Source: Bacteroidota bacterium (lineage in GTDB: Bacteria > Bacteroidota > Bacteroidia > B-17B0 > Aurantibacillaceae). Taken from it: 7,662 nt of DNA. The DNA lies in the NCBI GenBank assembly GCA_016708845.1, contig JADJFB010000043.1, positions 1 through 7,662 on the forward strand, in the 5' to 3' direction. Both the position numbers and the translations under genes were made by a program. Below the pieces are notes generated by a model. That model saw nothing but the letters and a program-made list of their open reading frames with translations, did no database searches and was not told where the DNA came from. Shown in pieces: positions 1 through 6,615 of the stretch. Position 1 is the stretch's first letter, and every line of letters starts with the position of its first letter.

Positions 1-1
1 A

Positions 2-73
2 ATAAAAGTAAATCCGAATAATGAATTTATTCAATTGCTGAAGGATAATAAATTGTATTATAAGTTGAATTAG
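2..73 (+). CDS. C-terminal tail of an unidentified plus-strand gene (partial)
   Basis: An open frame enters from the left edge and runs 23 codons to a TAG at 71-73, ending in KDNKLYYKLN. The composition looks protein-like (NPNNEFIQLLKDNKLYYK), and the orientation is convergent with the CPBP gene that ends at 158. The piece is too short to assign to a family, and it could be a chance open frame. The sequence left of the window would settle this. Confidence 0.35.
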   Translation: MKVNPNNEFIQLLKDNKLYYKLN

Positions 74-157
74 AATTGTTCATTCAGGTGATAACCTGCA
101 CGGGTAACCCCTCATAAAACTCGGGCTGTATATAAAAGCAGACAAAAAGCCTTAAAT
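74..157. other. Convergent intergenic spacer with two short palindromes
   Basis: This 84-base gap separates the plus-strand tail from the end of the CPBP gene. It contains a five-base stem with a four-base loop at 85-98 (CAGGT GATA ACCTG) and a GGGT-A-ACCC palindrome at 102-110. Neither is followed by a T run on either strand, so a classical intrinsic terminator is not supported. A weak transcription-end role between convergent genes is possible but is inference. Confidence 0.25.
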
Positions 158-958
158 CTAAATCATCCCCTTTTGCCACAAGGCACATATATCCATTGTA
201 ATGGCTACTGTGCAATGAATTGCAACTCCCATCCATATACTTTTACTTTTTAAGCTCAATATGCCGAGTACAATACCCGCTACTATTGCCGCAATTGTTT
301 CGGGCATGGGTTTTCCAAAATGTATCATACAATACGGAATCATCATCACAAAAATGGAATAAAATCCAAAACGCTGTTTTGTTCCGTGCACCATAAATCC
401 TCTAAAAAATTCCAGGGCAAAAAATTGTATGAAATAAAAAAGTTCCCAAATAATAAAATTCGGATAAAATCCCTCACCATTTTTTAAATTATAAAAAGGA
501 TAGCGTGCCTGAAAACTGGCTGTTCTGGAAAAGTAAAGCACCAGTGGAATCATAACCAAGAGCATGAGTACATATAATTTATAATCTTTAAATGCCCCTT
601 TAAAACTTAATCCATAATCGGCTAGTTTTTCTTTGAAAACAAAAGTGATTAATAAAACAGGTGGTAGTATATAGAAAAAAATAATCACTCCCACCCAAAA
701 TAATAGCTGATACAATTCATTTTATCTGTGGTCATCCATGATTCGAACGTGTCTGCAAAAGAGGAAAAAGGAGAATTTTGAAGAATGGAAATCATTAAAT
801 GAAAATTTCCAAGGTATTTAATGAAGGTAAAGCGATAGTGCAACTGTAACGCAAACGAGCATCAGTTTTACATTTACTTTTTTAGGGTTGCTCGTAAAAG
901 CTTCTAATGATTCGGATTCAGAAGTATAGAAGGTGGTTTCAATTAGTTGTTTAATCAT
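158..958 (-). CDS. CPBP-family intramembrane metalloprotease (N-terminal part out of frame)
   Basis: This is a multi-pass membrane protein of the CPBP (Abi, CAAX protease-like) family, whose members are glutamate- and histidine-dependent proteases acting inside the membrane. The uninterrupted 185 codons at 715-158 carry the family motifs. Numbered from that segment's first codon, these are ALEFFRG with E102 and R105, YCMIH with H132, and WMGVAIH with H167, spread over about six hydrophobic helices. The usual first motif is EExxxR, but here a single Glu sits three residues before the Arg. The segment would have to start at TTG (715-713). A better model begins at ATG 958-956 (MIKQLIETTF...), contains a hydrophobic stretch (VKLMLVCVTVALSL), and changes frame near 831 and near 717 to join it, giving about 266 residues. 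That is closer to the length I recall for Bacteroidota relatives. The substrate is unknown. The gene starts 50 bases after the synthase-like gene ends, so co-transcription is possible. Confidence 0.72.
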
Positions 959-1008
959 TAAGAATAAAAAATACGGTTAAAATTTCTGGAAGCGAATAAA
1001 AAAATCAC

Positions 1009-2433
1009 TTAAAACTCTGTTAGTACAACTGCATCATTCAAATCGATTTTTTCTTTTGGAATAAAATCAAACGGTATTTTTAAGTCAGAAGACGAAGCAA
1101 AAAACAATAAATTATTTTTATCCGGATTCGGATCGGTTGATAATACTGCAACCTTAAAATTTTCATTTAAAAATGTTTTATAGATGGAACGCATCGCCTT
1201 TCCTATACTACCATCTATGTAGCCAAAGCTGTTAACAATAATATGTCCGTTACTGTTTAGTAATTTTTTTGTTTCAGCCAATGATTCTTTGGTGAATACA
1301 TGATTAGGTGCATCTTCGCCTTTAAAAGTATCAAAAATGATTAAATCATATTTTTTTTTACAACATTTTTAAGTAATGTCGAGCATCATCAATTGTAAGA
1401 ACTAACATCGGTATCATTTAAATAAAAATATTTTTTGAAATGTCTGCCATTCGACTATCTAACTCACATACATCCACCGATAATCCTTTTTTTAGAAAGC
1501 ACTTTGATGCTTCCTCCCTAAACCTAATAAAAGAACTTTTGAATTTTTAGGTAACGAATCGGCAAATTCAGCGATGCGATAAACATACGTAAAATATTTT
1601 TCTTCCTTTTCTTTTCATCAGCAAAGGGGCATCCATCGTTTGTGAAATTCTTTTACAAATAACCACCGGCTATACCCATTTAATTTTGCCTCTTTCGTGT
1701 AATACGGATAATCAATTACCATTAGTTGACCTAATAAACCTTCTGAGTTGTATTGCACCTTTATAGAGGAATTAGAAGGACGATAAGAAGAGGCAGAAAA
1801 AGCCCAGGCTACAATCAATAAAAAACCAATACCTTCTGTAATTTTTTTTTGATTGATAATTACAATCAACGGGATTGTTCCAAGCACAACGCCTGTAATA
1901 ATAGAAGGGAGGGTTAATCCAAAAGTAGGAATAATATAAAAACCAAAATAAAAATGTGGCAAAAACAATCCCCCTAATGTTGAAATGGCATAAATACTAC
2001 CCGACACTTTTCCGGATTGTTCAATATCGGTTGTAATTGTTTTTATTATAAGTGGCGAAACCATCCCCATCATAAATACAGGTGGTAAAAGAATAATTGA
2101 TGCTGTAATTATTACCGATGGAATTAAACTATGAAATCCAATTAACCACAATGTTATTTTTGACGTGTAAGGCATTAGAATCGTAAATACGGAAGCCACT
2201 AATAATACATTGAAAAGGGTAAATTTTTTTTACTCTTGTAGGATAAAATACCTCCTGCAAAATAGCCCAGCAAGGCCTCCCAGCGTAATTGCAAGTACCG
2301 TAGCCCATACGTAAAGAGATGAACCAAAATATGGAGCCAGCATTTTTGCTCCCAATAACTCTGTAGCCATTACAGCTCCCCCTTCAATAAAGGACAATAC
2401 AAAATAAAATTTCCGATTTTGTAAAATTTTCAT
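1009..2433 (-). pseudogene. Fused membrane / spermidine synthase-like protein, multiply frameshifted
   Basis: Reassembled, this is one gene of about 475 codons that starts at ATG 2433-2431. The N-terminus (SFIEGGAVMATELLGAKMLA then PYFGSSLYVWA) and the following hydrophobic helices match the transporter-like membrane half of bacterial 'fused MFS/spermidine synthase' proteins. The C-terminal half is a Rossmann methyltransferase-like fold: a glycine-rich VLLLGLGG loop near 1520, VDVCELD near 1470, DDARHYL near 1385, and DLIIFDTFKGEDAPNH near 1300-1345. The substrate is unproven, and real polyamine synthesis should not be assumed. About nine frame changes are needed, near 2266, 2228, 1655, 1610, 1518, 1490, 1432, 1400 and 1369, several of them in or beside runs of A/T or G. 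The dense cluster between 1660 and 1365 covers the cofactor-binding region. The gene could be truly inactivated, but the pattern also fits consensus errors. Confidence 0.75.
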
Positions 2434-2481
2434 ACGTATTTCTATTGTTTAAATATAGCGAAGATTATTTTACGAATGAAG

Positions 2482-2495
2482 TGTTCTTAAGAACA
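2482..2495. promoter_or_regulatory. Perfect 14-base palindrome, candidate operator
   Basis: TGTTCTTAAGAACA reads the same on both strands and lies 48 bases before the ATG of the synthase-like gene, between that start and the carboxylase terminator. Its position and twofold symmetry suit a dimeric regulator. There is no T run, so it is not a terminator. No regulator is encoded in the window, so the role is inference. Confidence 0.35.
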
Positions 2496-2529
2496 TTCTA
2501 CTTTTAAAATTTGAACTTTAAGATATTTC

Positions 2530-2572
2530 ATAAATAAAAACGAGATTCTATTTGAATCTCGTTTTTATTTAT
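2530..2572 (-). terminator. Intrinsic terminator of the carboxylase gene
   Basis: Two perfectly complementary 19-base arms (2530-2548 and 2554-2572) flank a five-base loop. The CGAGATTC/GAATCTCG core is extended by an A run on one side and a T run on the other, so the hairpin reads as a terminator on both strands. On the minus strand it starts 18 bases after the carboxylase stop codon and separates that gene from the synthase-like gene downstream. Confidence 0.88.
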
Positions 2573-2590
2573 CAGTTGTCCTATTTTGAA

Positions 2591-4177
2591 TTACGTTTGT
2601 AAAACTCCTACGTTATATTGTTTTGTTATTGGTGCATGATTTGCCGCTTCAATTCCCATACTGATTACTTTACGTGTATCTGTTGGATTAATAATTGCAT
2701 CTAACCACAAACGAGAGGCGGCATAATATGGTGTTGTTTGCGTATCGTATTTATCTTTTGTTTTGTTGTATAATTCTGCTTCTTTTTCAGGAGTGATTTC
2801 TTCGCCTTTAGCTTTTAAACTAGCTACCTCAATTTGAACTAACACTTTAGCTGCTTGCGCTCCACCCATTACGGCTACTTGAGCAGTTGGCCAACCTACA
2901 ATTAAACGAGGGTCGTAAGCTTTACCACACATCGCATAGTTTGCTGCACCATAAGAGTTACCAAGAATAATAGTGAATTTTAATACTACTGAATTGGCCA
3001 TCGCATTTACCAACTTAGCGCCATCTTTAATAATACCACCATGTTCGCTACGAGAACCAACCATAAATCCAGTTGCATCTTGTAAAAATACTAATGGAAT
3101 TTTCTTTTGGTTGCAGTTCATAATAAAGCGAGCTGCTTTATCTGCGCTATCACTATAAATAACGCCGCCAAATTGCATTTCGCCTTTTTTGCTTTTCACT
3201 ACTTTACGTTGGTTAGCAACAATTCCTACTGCCCAACCATCAATGCGAGCGTATGTACAAACGATGGATTGTCCGTATAATTCTTTATACTCATCGTGCT
3301 CACCGTTATCTACAATTCGTTCAATAATATCACGCATTTCATATTGTTTATCATTCAATATGCCATACATTTCTTTTTCATCTTTTTTAGGAAGAGCAGG
3401 AGTTTCTCTGTTAAAACCAGCTTTATCATAGTCGCCTACTTTACCCATTATATTGCGAATACGTGTTAAGCAATCCGCATCATCTTTACATTTATAATCT
3501 GTAACTCCACTAATTTCGCAGTGTGTAGTAGCACCACCTAAAGTTTCATTATCAATACTTTCTCCAACGGCCGCTTTTACTAAATAAGAACCAGCTAAGA
3601 AAATAGAACCAGTTTTATCTACAATCATGGCTTCGTCACTCATAATTGGTAAGTAAGCACCGCCAGCCACGCAACTTCCCATTACGGCAGATACTTGTAA
3701 AATGCCCATGCTACTCATGACTGCATTGTTACGGAAGATACGACCGAAGTGCTCTTTGTCAGGAAAAATTTCATCTTGCATTGGTAAGTAAACACCAGCA
3801 CTATCTACTAAGTAGATAATTGGTAAACGGTTTTCCATCGCAATTTCTTGTGCACGTAAATTCTTTTTACCAGTAATTGGGAACCAAGCACCAGCTTTTA
3901 CAGTAGCATCATTAGCTACAACAATACATTGTTTGCCACTCACGTAACCAATCACAATGACTACGCCGCCGCCCGGACAACCGCCATGTTCTTCATACAT
4001 TTCATCACCCGCAAAAGCTCCAATTTCAATTGTTTGGGAATCTTTATCAATTAAATAAGCGATTCGTTCACGAGCGGTGAGTTTTCCTTGTTCATGTAAT
4101 TTCTCAATCCTTTTTTTTCCTCCACCTAAATATGTTTTTTCCAACTTACGTTCCATTGCAGAAATAAGTTGTTTCAT
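2591..4177 (-). CDS. Acyl-CoA carboxylase beta subunit (carboxyltransferase), methylcrotonyl-CoA carboxylase-like
   Basis: This intact 528-residue gene matches the usual length of biotin-dependent acyl-CoA carboxylase beta subunits. These transfer CO2 from carboxybiotin to an acyl-CoA in the cytoplasm. The N-terminal crotonase-fold half (about residues 30-270) has the YLPMQDEIFPDKEHFGRIF block typical of the methylcrotonyl-CoA carboxylase branch. It also has the oxyanion loop AGGAYLPIMSDE (residues 171-182). The C-terminal half (about 290-520) has QDATGFMVG (366-374), NSYGAANYAMCG (407-418) and VMGGAQAAKVL (436-446). The second oxyanion loop reads GAAN where I recall GAGN in this branch. No biotin carboxylase or biotin carrier gene is present, so the partner subunit lies elsewhere and substrate specificity is uncertain: 3-methylcrotonyl-CoA (leucine breakdown) is most likely, propionyl-CoA or another acyl-CoA possible. 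The start is ATG 4177-4175, directly before KQLISAMERK, with no clear Shine-Dalgarno. The gene ends in a strong hairpin terminator. Confidence 0.93.
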   Translation of the reverse strand: MKQLISAMERKLEKTYLGGGKKRIEKLHEQGKLTARERIAYLIDKDSQTIEIGAFAGDEMYEEHGGCPGGGVVIVIGYVSGKQCIVVANDATVKAGAWFPITGKKNLRAQEIAMENRLPIIYLVDSAGVYLPMQDEIFPDKEHFGRIFRNNAVMSSMGILQVSAVMGSCVAGGAYLPIMSDEAMIVDKTGSIFLAGSYLVKAAVGESIDNETLGGATTHCEISGVTDYKCKDDADCLTRIRNIMGKVGDYDKAGFNRETPALPKKDEKEMYGILNDKQYEMRDIIERIVDNGEHDEYKELYGQSIVCTYARIDGWAVGIVANQRKVVKSKKGEMQFGGVIYSDSADKAARFIMNCNQKKIPLVFLQDATGFMVGSRSEHGGIIKDGAKLVNAMANSVVLKFTIILGNSYGAANYAMCGKAYDPRLIVGWPTAQVAVMGGAQAAKVLVQIEVASLKAKGEEITPEKEAELYNKTKDKYDTQTTPYYAASRLWLDAIINPTDTRKVISMGIEAANHAPITKQYNVGVLQT

Positions 4178-4328
4178 CTTGTCTTCGTTTTGTTGAATTC
4201 TATGTCCATATTATTATTGGTAATTATTTAGTCGATAATGAATTAAAGTGTATGGTGTAAAGCAAAACAAATGTTCAATTTTGTTTTTAGTTTTTTCATA
4301 TTTTAGAAATCTTGAAAATTCATTTTAC
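4178..4328. other. Intergenic region upstream of the carboxylase
   Basis: This 151-base AT-rich gap separates the toxin stop from the carboxylase start. On the minus strand, TTTG at 4271-4268 and TACACTTTA at 4252-4244 loosely resemble the Bacteroidota -33 and -7 promoter elements, about 70 bases before the ATG. The match is imperfect, so this is a weak promoter candidate only. I see no hairpin terminator behind the toxin gene. Confidence 0.2.
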
Positions 4329-4715
4329 TTATTTCCATTGCTGAACAACTTTATATTTTTTGAATTCTTTATCACGAGTAATAATTATTAAATTTTCGGC
4401 AATTGCCTGAGAAACAATTATTCTGTCAAAAGGATCATTGTGATGAGTCGGCAATTTTGATAAAACTAAAAGATGATCGAAATTAATAGGAACAATTTCT
4501 ATTTGGTTTCTTTCAGCGTATTCAAATAATTCTTGGAGTGAAATGCTAAGTGTCAATTTACCAATTTGTTTCTTTATAGTGATTTCCCACAAACTAGCAG
4601 CACTCAAAAAACAGGGTTGATGAATATCTTTAATTTTATCTCTTACCGATACGGGTAATTGACTGTCTCCTGAAACAAACCATAAAAAAGCGTGGGTGTC
4701 AAGCAAGAAAGCCAT
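4329..4715 (-). CDS. PIN-domain toxin, VapC-like, of a type II toxin-antitoxin pair
   Basis: This complete 128-residue PIN-domain protein has the length and layout of VapC-type ribonucleases, which cleave RNA using metal held by acidic residues. The expected acids are visible: D6 in FLLDTHAFLW, E44 in SLWEI, D94 and D97 in HHNDPFDRIIVSQA, and D115 in ITRDKEF. All catalytic positions are present, so the protein should be active if expressed. Its ATG (4715-4713) shares one base with the antitoxin stop (TAATG), which is typical of translational coupling in such pairs. In other systems the RNA target is often a tRNA or rRNA, but nothing here shows which. The frame is unbroken, unlike the genes beyond 5013. 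Confidence 0.9.
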   Translation of the reverse strand: MAFLLDTHAFLWFVSGDSQLPVSVRDKIKDIHQPCFLSAASLWEITIKKQIGKLTLSISLQELFEYAERNQIEIVPINFDHLLVLSKLPTHHNDPFDRIIVSQAIAENLIIITRDKEFKKYKVVQQWK

Positions 4716-4918
4716 TATATGTAATTTTTAAATTCATCCAATGGCTCATCGAAATCTGGAGAAAGTTTAATTTTTCCTTTAGCAAAACCAAACTCACGAG
4801 CCTTTAGTTTGGATTTTGTTTTGGATTTTTTTTTTAAAAATTCAACAAAGTCCGCTACTTCTTCTCTTAAAGCTTTTGGTAAAGAATTAATTTCCAATTT
4901 TAACGAAGTGTTTGTCAT
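4715..4918 (-). CDS. DUF2281-family antitoxin
   Basis: This is a small 67-residue protein. An N-terminal helical stretch (INSLPKALREEVADFVEFLK) is followed by a lysine-rich linker, then REFGFAKGKIKLSPDF and a DEPLDEFKNYI tail. The LP..L..EV.DFVEFL pattern and the FG.AKG.I..S.DFDEPL.EF..Y ending are typical of DUF2281 proteins, which often sit directly upstream of PIN-domain toxins. By family analogy the acidic tail binds and blocks the toxin, and the protein may also repress its own operon. The start is ATG 4918-4916. An AT-rich stretch with TATAAT at 4954-4949 lies just upstream, but I cannot confirm a promoter. No operator palindrome is obvious. Confidence 0.85.
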   Translation of the reverse strand: MTNTSLKLEINSLPKALREEVADFVEFLKKKSKTKSKLKAREFGFAKGKIKLSPDFDEPLDEFKNYI

Positions 4919-5012
4919 GATACTTTTGGCTTACGTGAACTAAATTTTATTATACAGATACGTTTTGTAAATCAAGTAAACAAATTTATGAAAAAAAGTC
5001 TATAATTACACT

Positions 5013-5634
5013 TTAAATTATATAATCCAAAGCCCTTGAACCCTGATTAAACAATAAATCTAAAATACTTAAATTAGGAATAAATTATGTCGAGTTTCAA
5101 ATACTTGATTATAGGGTTTAATGCTGAATAGTTTATCCGAAGAAAGACCTGCTTTTGGATTTATAATGGATCTATAATCATCTGCATTATCACATTTAGC
5201 AATGTATTCAGAAGAGAAAGAATTATTCGTTTTCTTTTAATTAATTCCAGGATTTTTTGTTGGGATTCTTCGTTTAAGTCGATTAGAAAATCAAATTTTT
5301 TATCAAAAAATAAATCACGAAAATCGTCTTCATAATATTCAAAAAAAGGGGAGCGCCTGTAGCTTGATTCTAGCCGAACCTCCAATGCAACACTTGCCAG
5401 TGGGTATCATACGAAATTTTTGCATCTTTTATAATTTGTCGTTTATTTCTTTTGACCAATGGAACACTCAATGTTAATAATCCATTGGGAGAATAAATAT
5501 CACAACGACTTCTATAGGTTTGTTTGATGTAATTTTCATAGTGTTCAATAATGCAATTATCGTAATGAAACAACTTTTGATAAAATTGTATCGGCCCGAA
5601 ATAGGTGGAAGGGAGGGATGGCTGTTGGGTTCAT
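5013..5634 (-). pseudogene. WbqC-family protein, frameshifted in four places
   Basis: Reassembled, this gene encodes about 207 residues of a WbqC-like protein. The family is common in Bacteroidota and linked to surface polysaccharide or glycan gene sets, but its biochemical role is unsettled. Recognisable blocks in order are TYFGPIQFYQKLFHYD near 5600-5560, IEHYENYIKQTYRSRCDIYS, LSVPLVKRNKRQ, THWQVLHWR near 5390, SSYRRSPFFEYYEDDF, DDYRSIINPKAGLSSDKLFS near 5150, and FIPNLSILDLLFNQGSRALD before the TAA at 5015-5013. Frame changes are needed near 5612, 5375, 5230 and 5085. The start is ATG 5634-5632 (MNPTAIPP), three bases after the preceding lepB stop, so the two genes form an operon. A GGAGGAG sequence about 13 bases upstream could serve as a ribosome binding site and comes from the end of the repeat element. 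Adjacency of lepB and a WbqC gene is, as I recall, common in this phylum. Confidence 0.8.
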
Positions 5635-5637
5635 GTA

Positions 5638-6556
5638 TTATGCGTTTCTCCTCCCTCTCTCAAAAAAATCTATTCCGCTTTCTTCCTCCTTTTGGAGAAG
5701 GTGTCCTAAGGACGGATGAGGGAGAGAGGCAGGGAGAGGTTTACTCTCTATCTTGAAAACACCTTCCCAACGAATTTCTTTTTTGTTATTTGTTTTATCT
5801 ATCGACATTAAAATTAAAACAGTTTTTCCAACAATGTGATCTTCCGGAACAAATCCCCAATATCTTGAATCTACGGAGTTGTGCCGATTATCACCCATCA
5901 TAAAATAATAATTCATTTTGAATGTGTATGGAAGTATATTTATTATTAATATATCCATTCGCTTTAAATTTTCTGAACTCAAGGTAAGCCAATATTCTCC
6001 GGGATTGCTTAATCTTCCTCCTTCGGTTATTCCCATTGAAGTTAATAACGCTGTATGAATCGTATCTGTGGTACTTACTTTGTATGCAAATTGTAAATGC
6101 AGAGAGCATCGTTGTTGTGTATGTGATTAATGAATACTTGTCCGTCTTTTATTTCGTGTATCTCCAGCAAGCTACACATCTTTTAACATAATAGGTGCGT
6201 TGATCAATGGGCATTTCTTCTTCCATCGGATAGTTAAATACAACAATGTCATTGTGTTTAATATCAGCTTCACGAAACAAGCGTTTGTAAGGTATTTTAA
6301 TCCAATCTAAAAAAGAGGGTGTATTTTCTGTATAAGGCAATGTTTGATGTGCAAATGGAAAGATAGGGGAGTCATGGGTACCTGGGCCATGAGTAACTCA
6401 TTTTATTTACAAGCACATCACCTGTAAGCAATGCTTTTTCCATAGAAGCAGAGGGAATGGTAAATGCTTCCATCAAAAACACCCTGATTAACAGAATAAA
6501 AATAAAAGCAAATAACATTGCTTTTATCCACTCTGATATGTTTGATTTTTTTTCAC
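5638..6556 (-). pseudogene. lepB: Type I signal peptidase, downstream copy; frameshifted, apparently missing an internal segment
   Basis: Type I signal peptidase is a membrane-anchored Ser/Lys protease that removes signal peptides from exported proteins. A hydrophobic anchor (AMLFAFIFILLIRVFLM) is followed by box B, FTIPSASMEKALLTGD, with the catalytic Ser codon at 6446-6444. Box C is NDIVVFNYP. Box D is TYYVKRCVA, with the catalytic Lys codon at 6184-6182. Box E is MMGDNRHNSVDSRYWGFVP near 5850-5900. Both catalytic residues are present. About five or six frame changes are needed, near 6550, 6392, 6168, 6157 and 6122. The likely start is GTG 6556-6554, followed by an eight-A run that is one base out of frame. 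Between LSSENLKRMD and YTFKMNYY only about eight residues remain, where the upstream copy has about 80, including a WNNDN...IPKK motif. The last 40 or so residues, after RWEGVFKIE, are encoded by a repeat element. Confidence 0.8.
5647..5739. repeat. REP-like palindromic repeat inside the lepB tail
   Basis: This GC-richer block differs sharply from the surrounding AT-rich DNA. It contains CTCC-TTTT-GGAG (5686-5697), the odd palindrome GTCCTAAGGAC (5703-5713), and outer complementary arms CCTCTCTC (5654-5661) and GAGAGAGG (5722-5729). The pattern 'GGAGAAGGTGTCC..GGACGGATGAGGG' resembles interspersed repeats I recall from Bacteroidota genomes, which cannot be verified here. It lies between the conserved end of lepB and the WbqC start. 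Its boundaries are approximate. Confidence 0.6.
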
Positions 6557-6569
6557 AATAAAACTGCGT

Positions 6570-6597
6570 CCCCGACCCCTCAGCAAAAGGGGAGGGG
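6570..6597. repeat. GC-rich imperfect hairpin between the two lepB genes
   Basis: CCCCGACCCCT (6570-6580) pairs, with one bulged base and a G-A mismatch, with AGGGGAGGGG (6588-6597) across a seven-base loop. It occupies about half of the 59-base gap between the upstream lepB stop (6618-6616) and the downstream lepB start. No T run follows on the minus strand, so a terminator is doubtful. A short dispersed repeat or an mRNA-stabilising hairpin fits better. Confidence 0.5.
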
Positions 6598-6615
6598 AGC
6601 TGGTGTTGCCTTCTT

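Noticed and set aside
85..110. Intrinsic terminator or tRNA fragment at the left edge
   Set aside because: Stems are only 4-5 base pairs with no T run, and no tRNA arms can be drawn.
1365..1660. Programmed ribosomal frameshifting
   Set aside because: Too many shifts occur in a short stretch, in varied directions, with no consistent slippery site and stimulatory hairpin.
1009..2433. Three separate small genes (1009-1281, 1618-2199, 2230-2433)
   Set aside because: Shifting frames joins them into one protein with a known domain order; the fragments lack independent starts and the gaps encode the missing motifs.
2973..3158. Plus-strand open frame of 61 codons
   Set aside because: It lies wholly inside the intact carboxylase gene on the opposite strand and has no recognisable domain.
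3189..3431. Plus-strand open frame of 80 codons
   Set aside because: It is antisense to the carboxylase; its cysteine- and serine-rich composition is typical of a shadow frame.
4329..4918. A new defence system built on the PIN-domain gene
   Set aside because: The two genes match an ordinary type II toxin-antitoxin arrangement, and no additional effector or sensor gene is nearby.
5520..5756. Plus-strand open frame of 78 codons across the WbqC start and the repeat
   Set aside because: Both flanking genes on the minus strand are recognisable families, and part of this frame is just translated repeat.
5891..6109. Minus-strand open frame of 72 codons
   Set aside because: It is out of frame with the signal peptidase residues that can be read in the same stretch (STTDTIHTALLTSMGITEGG).
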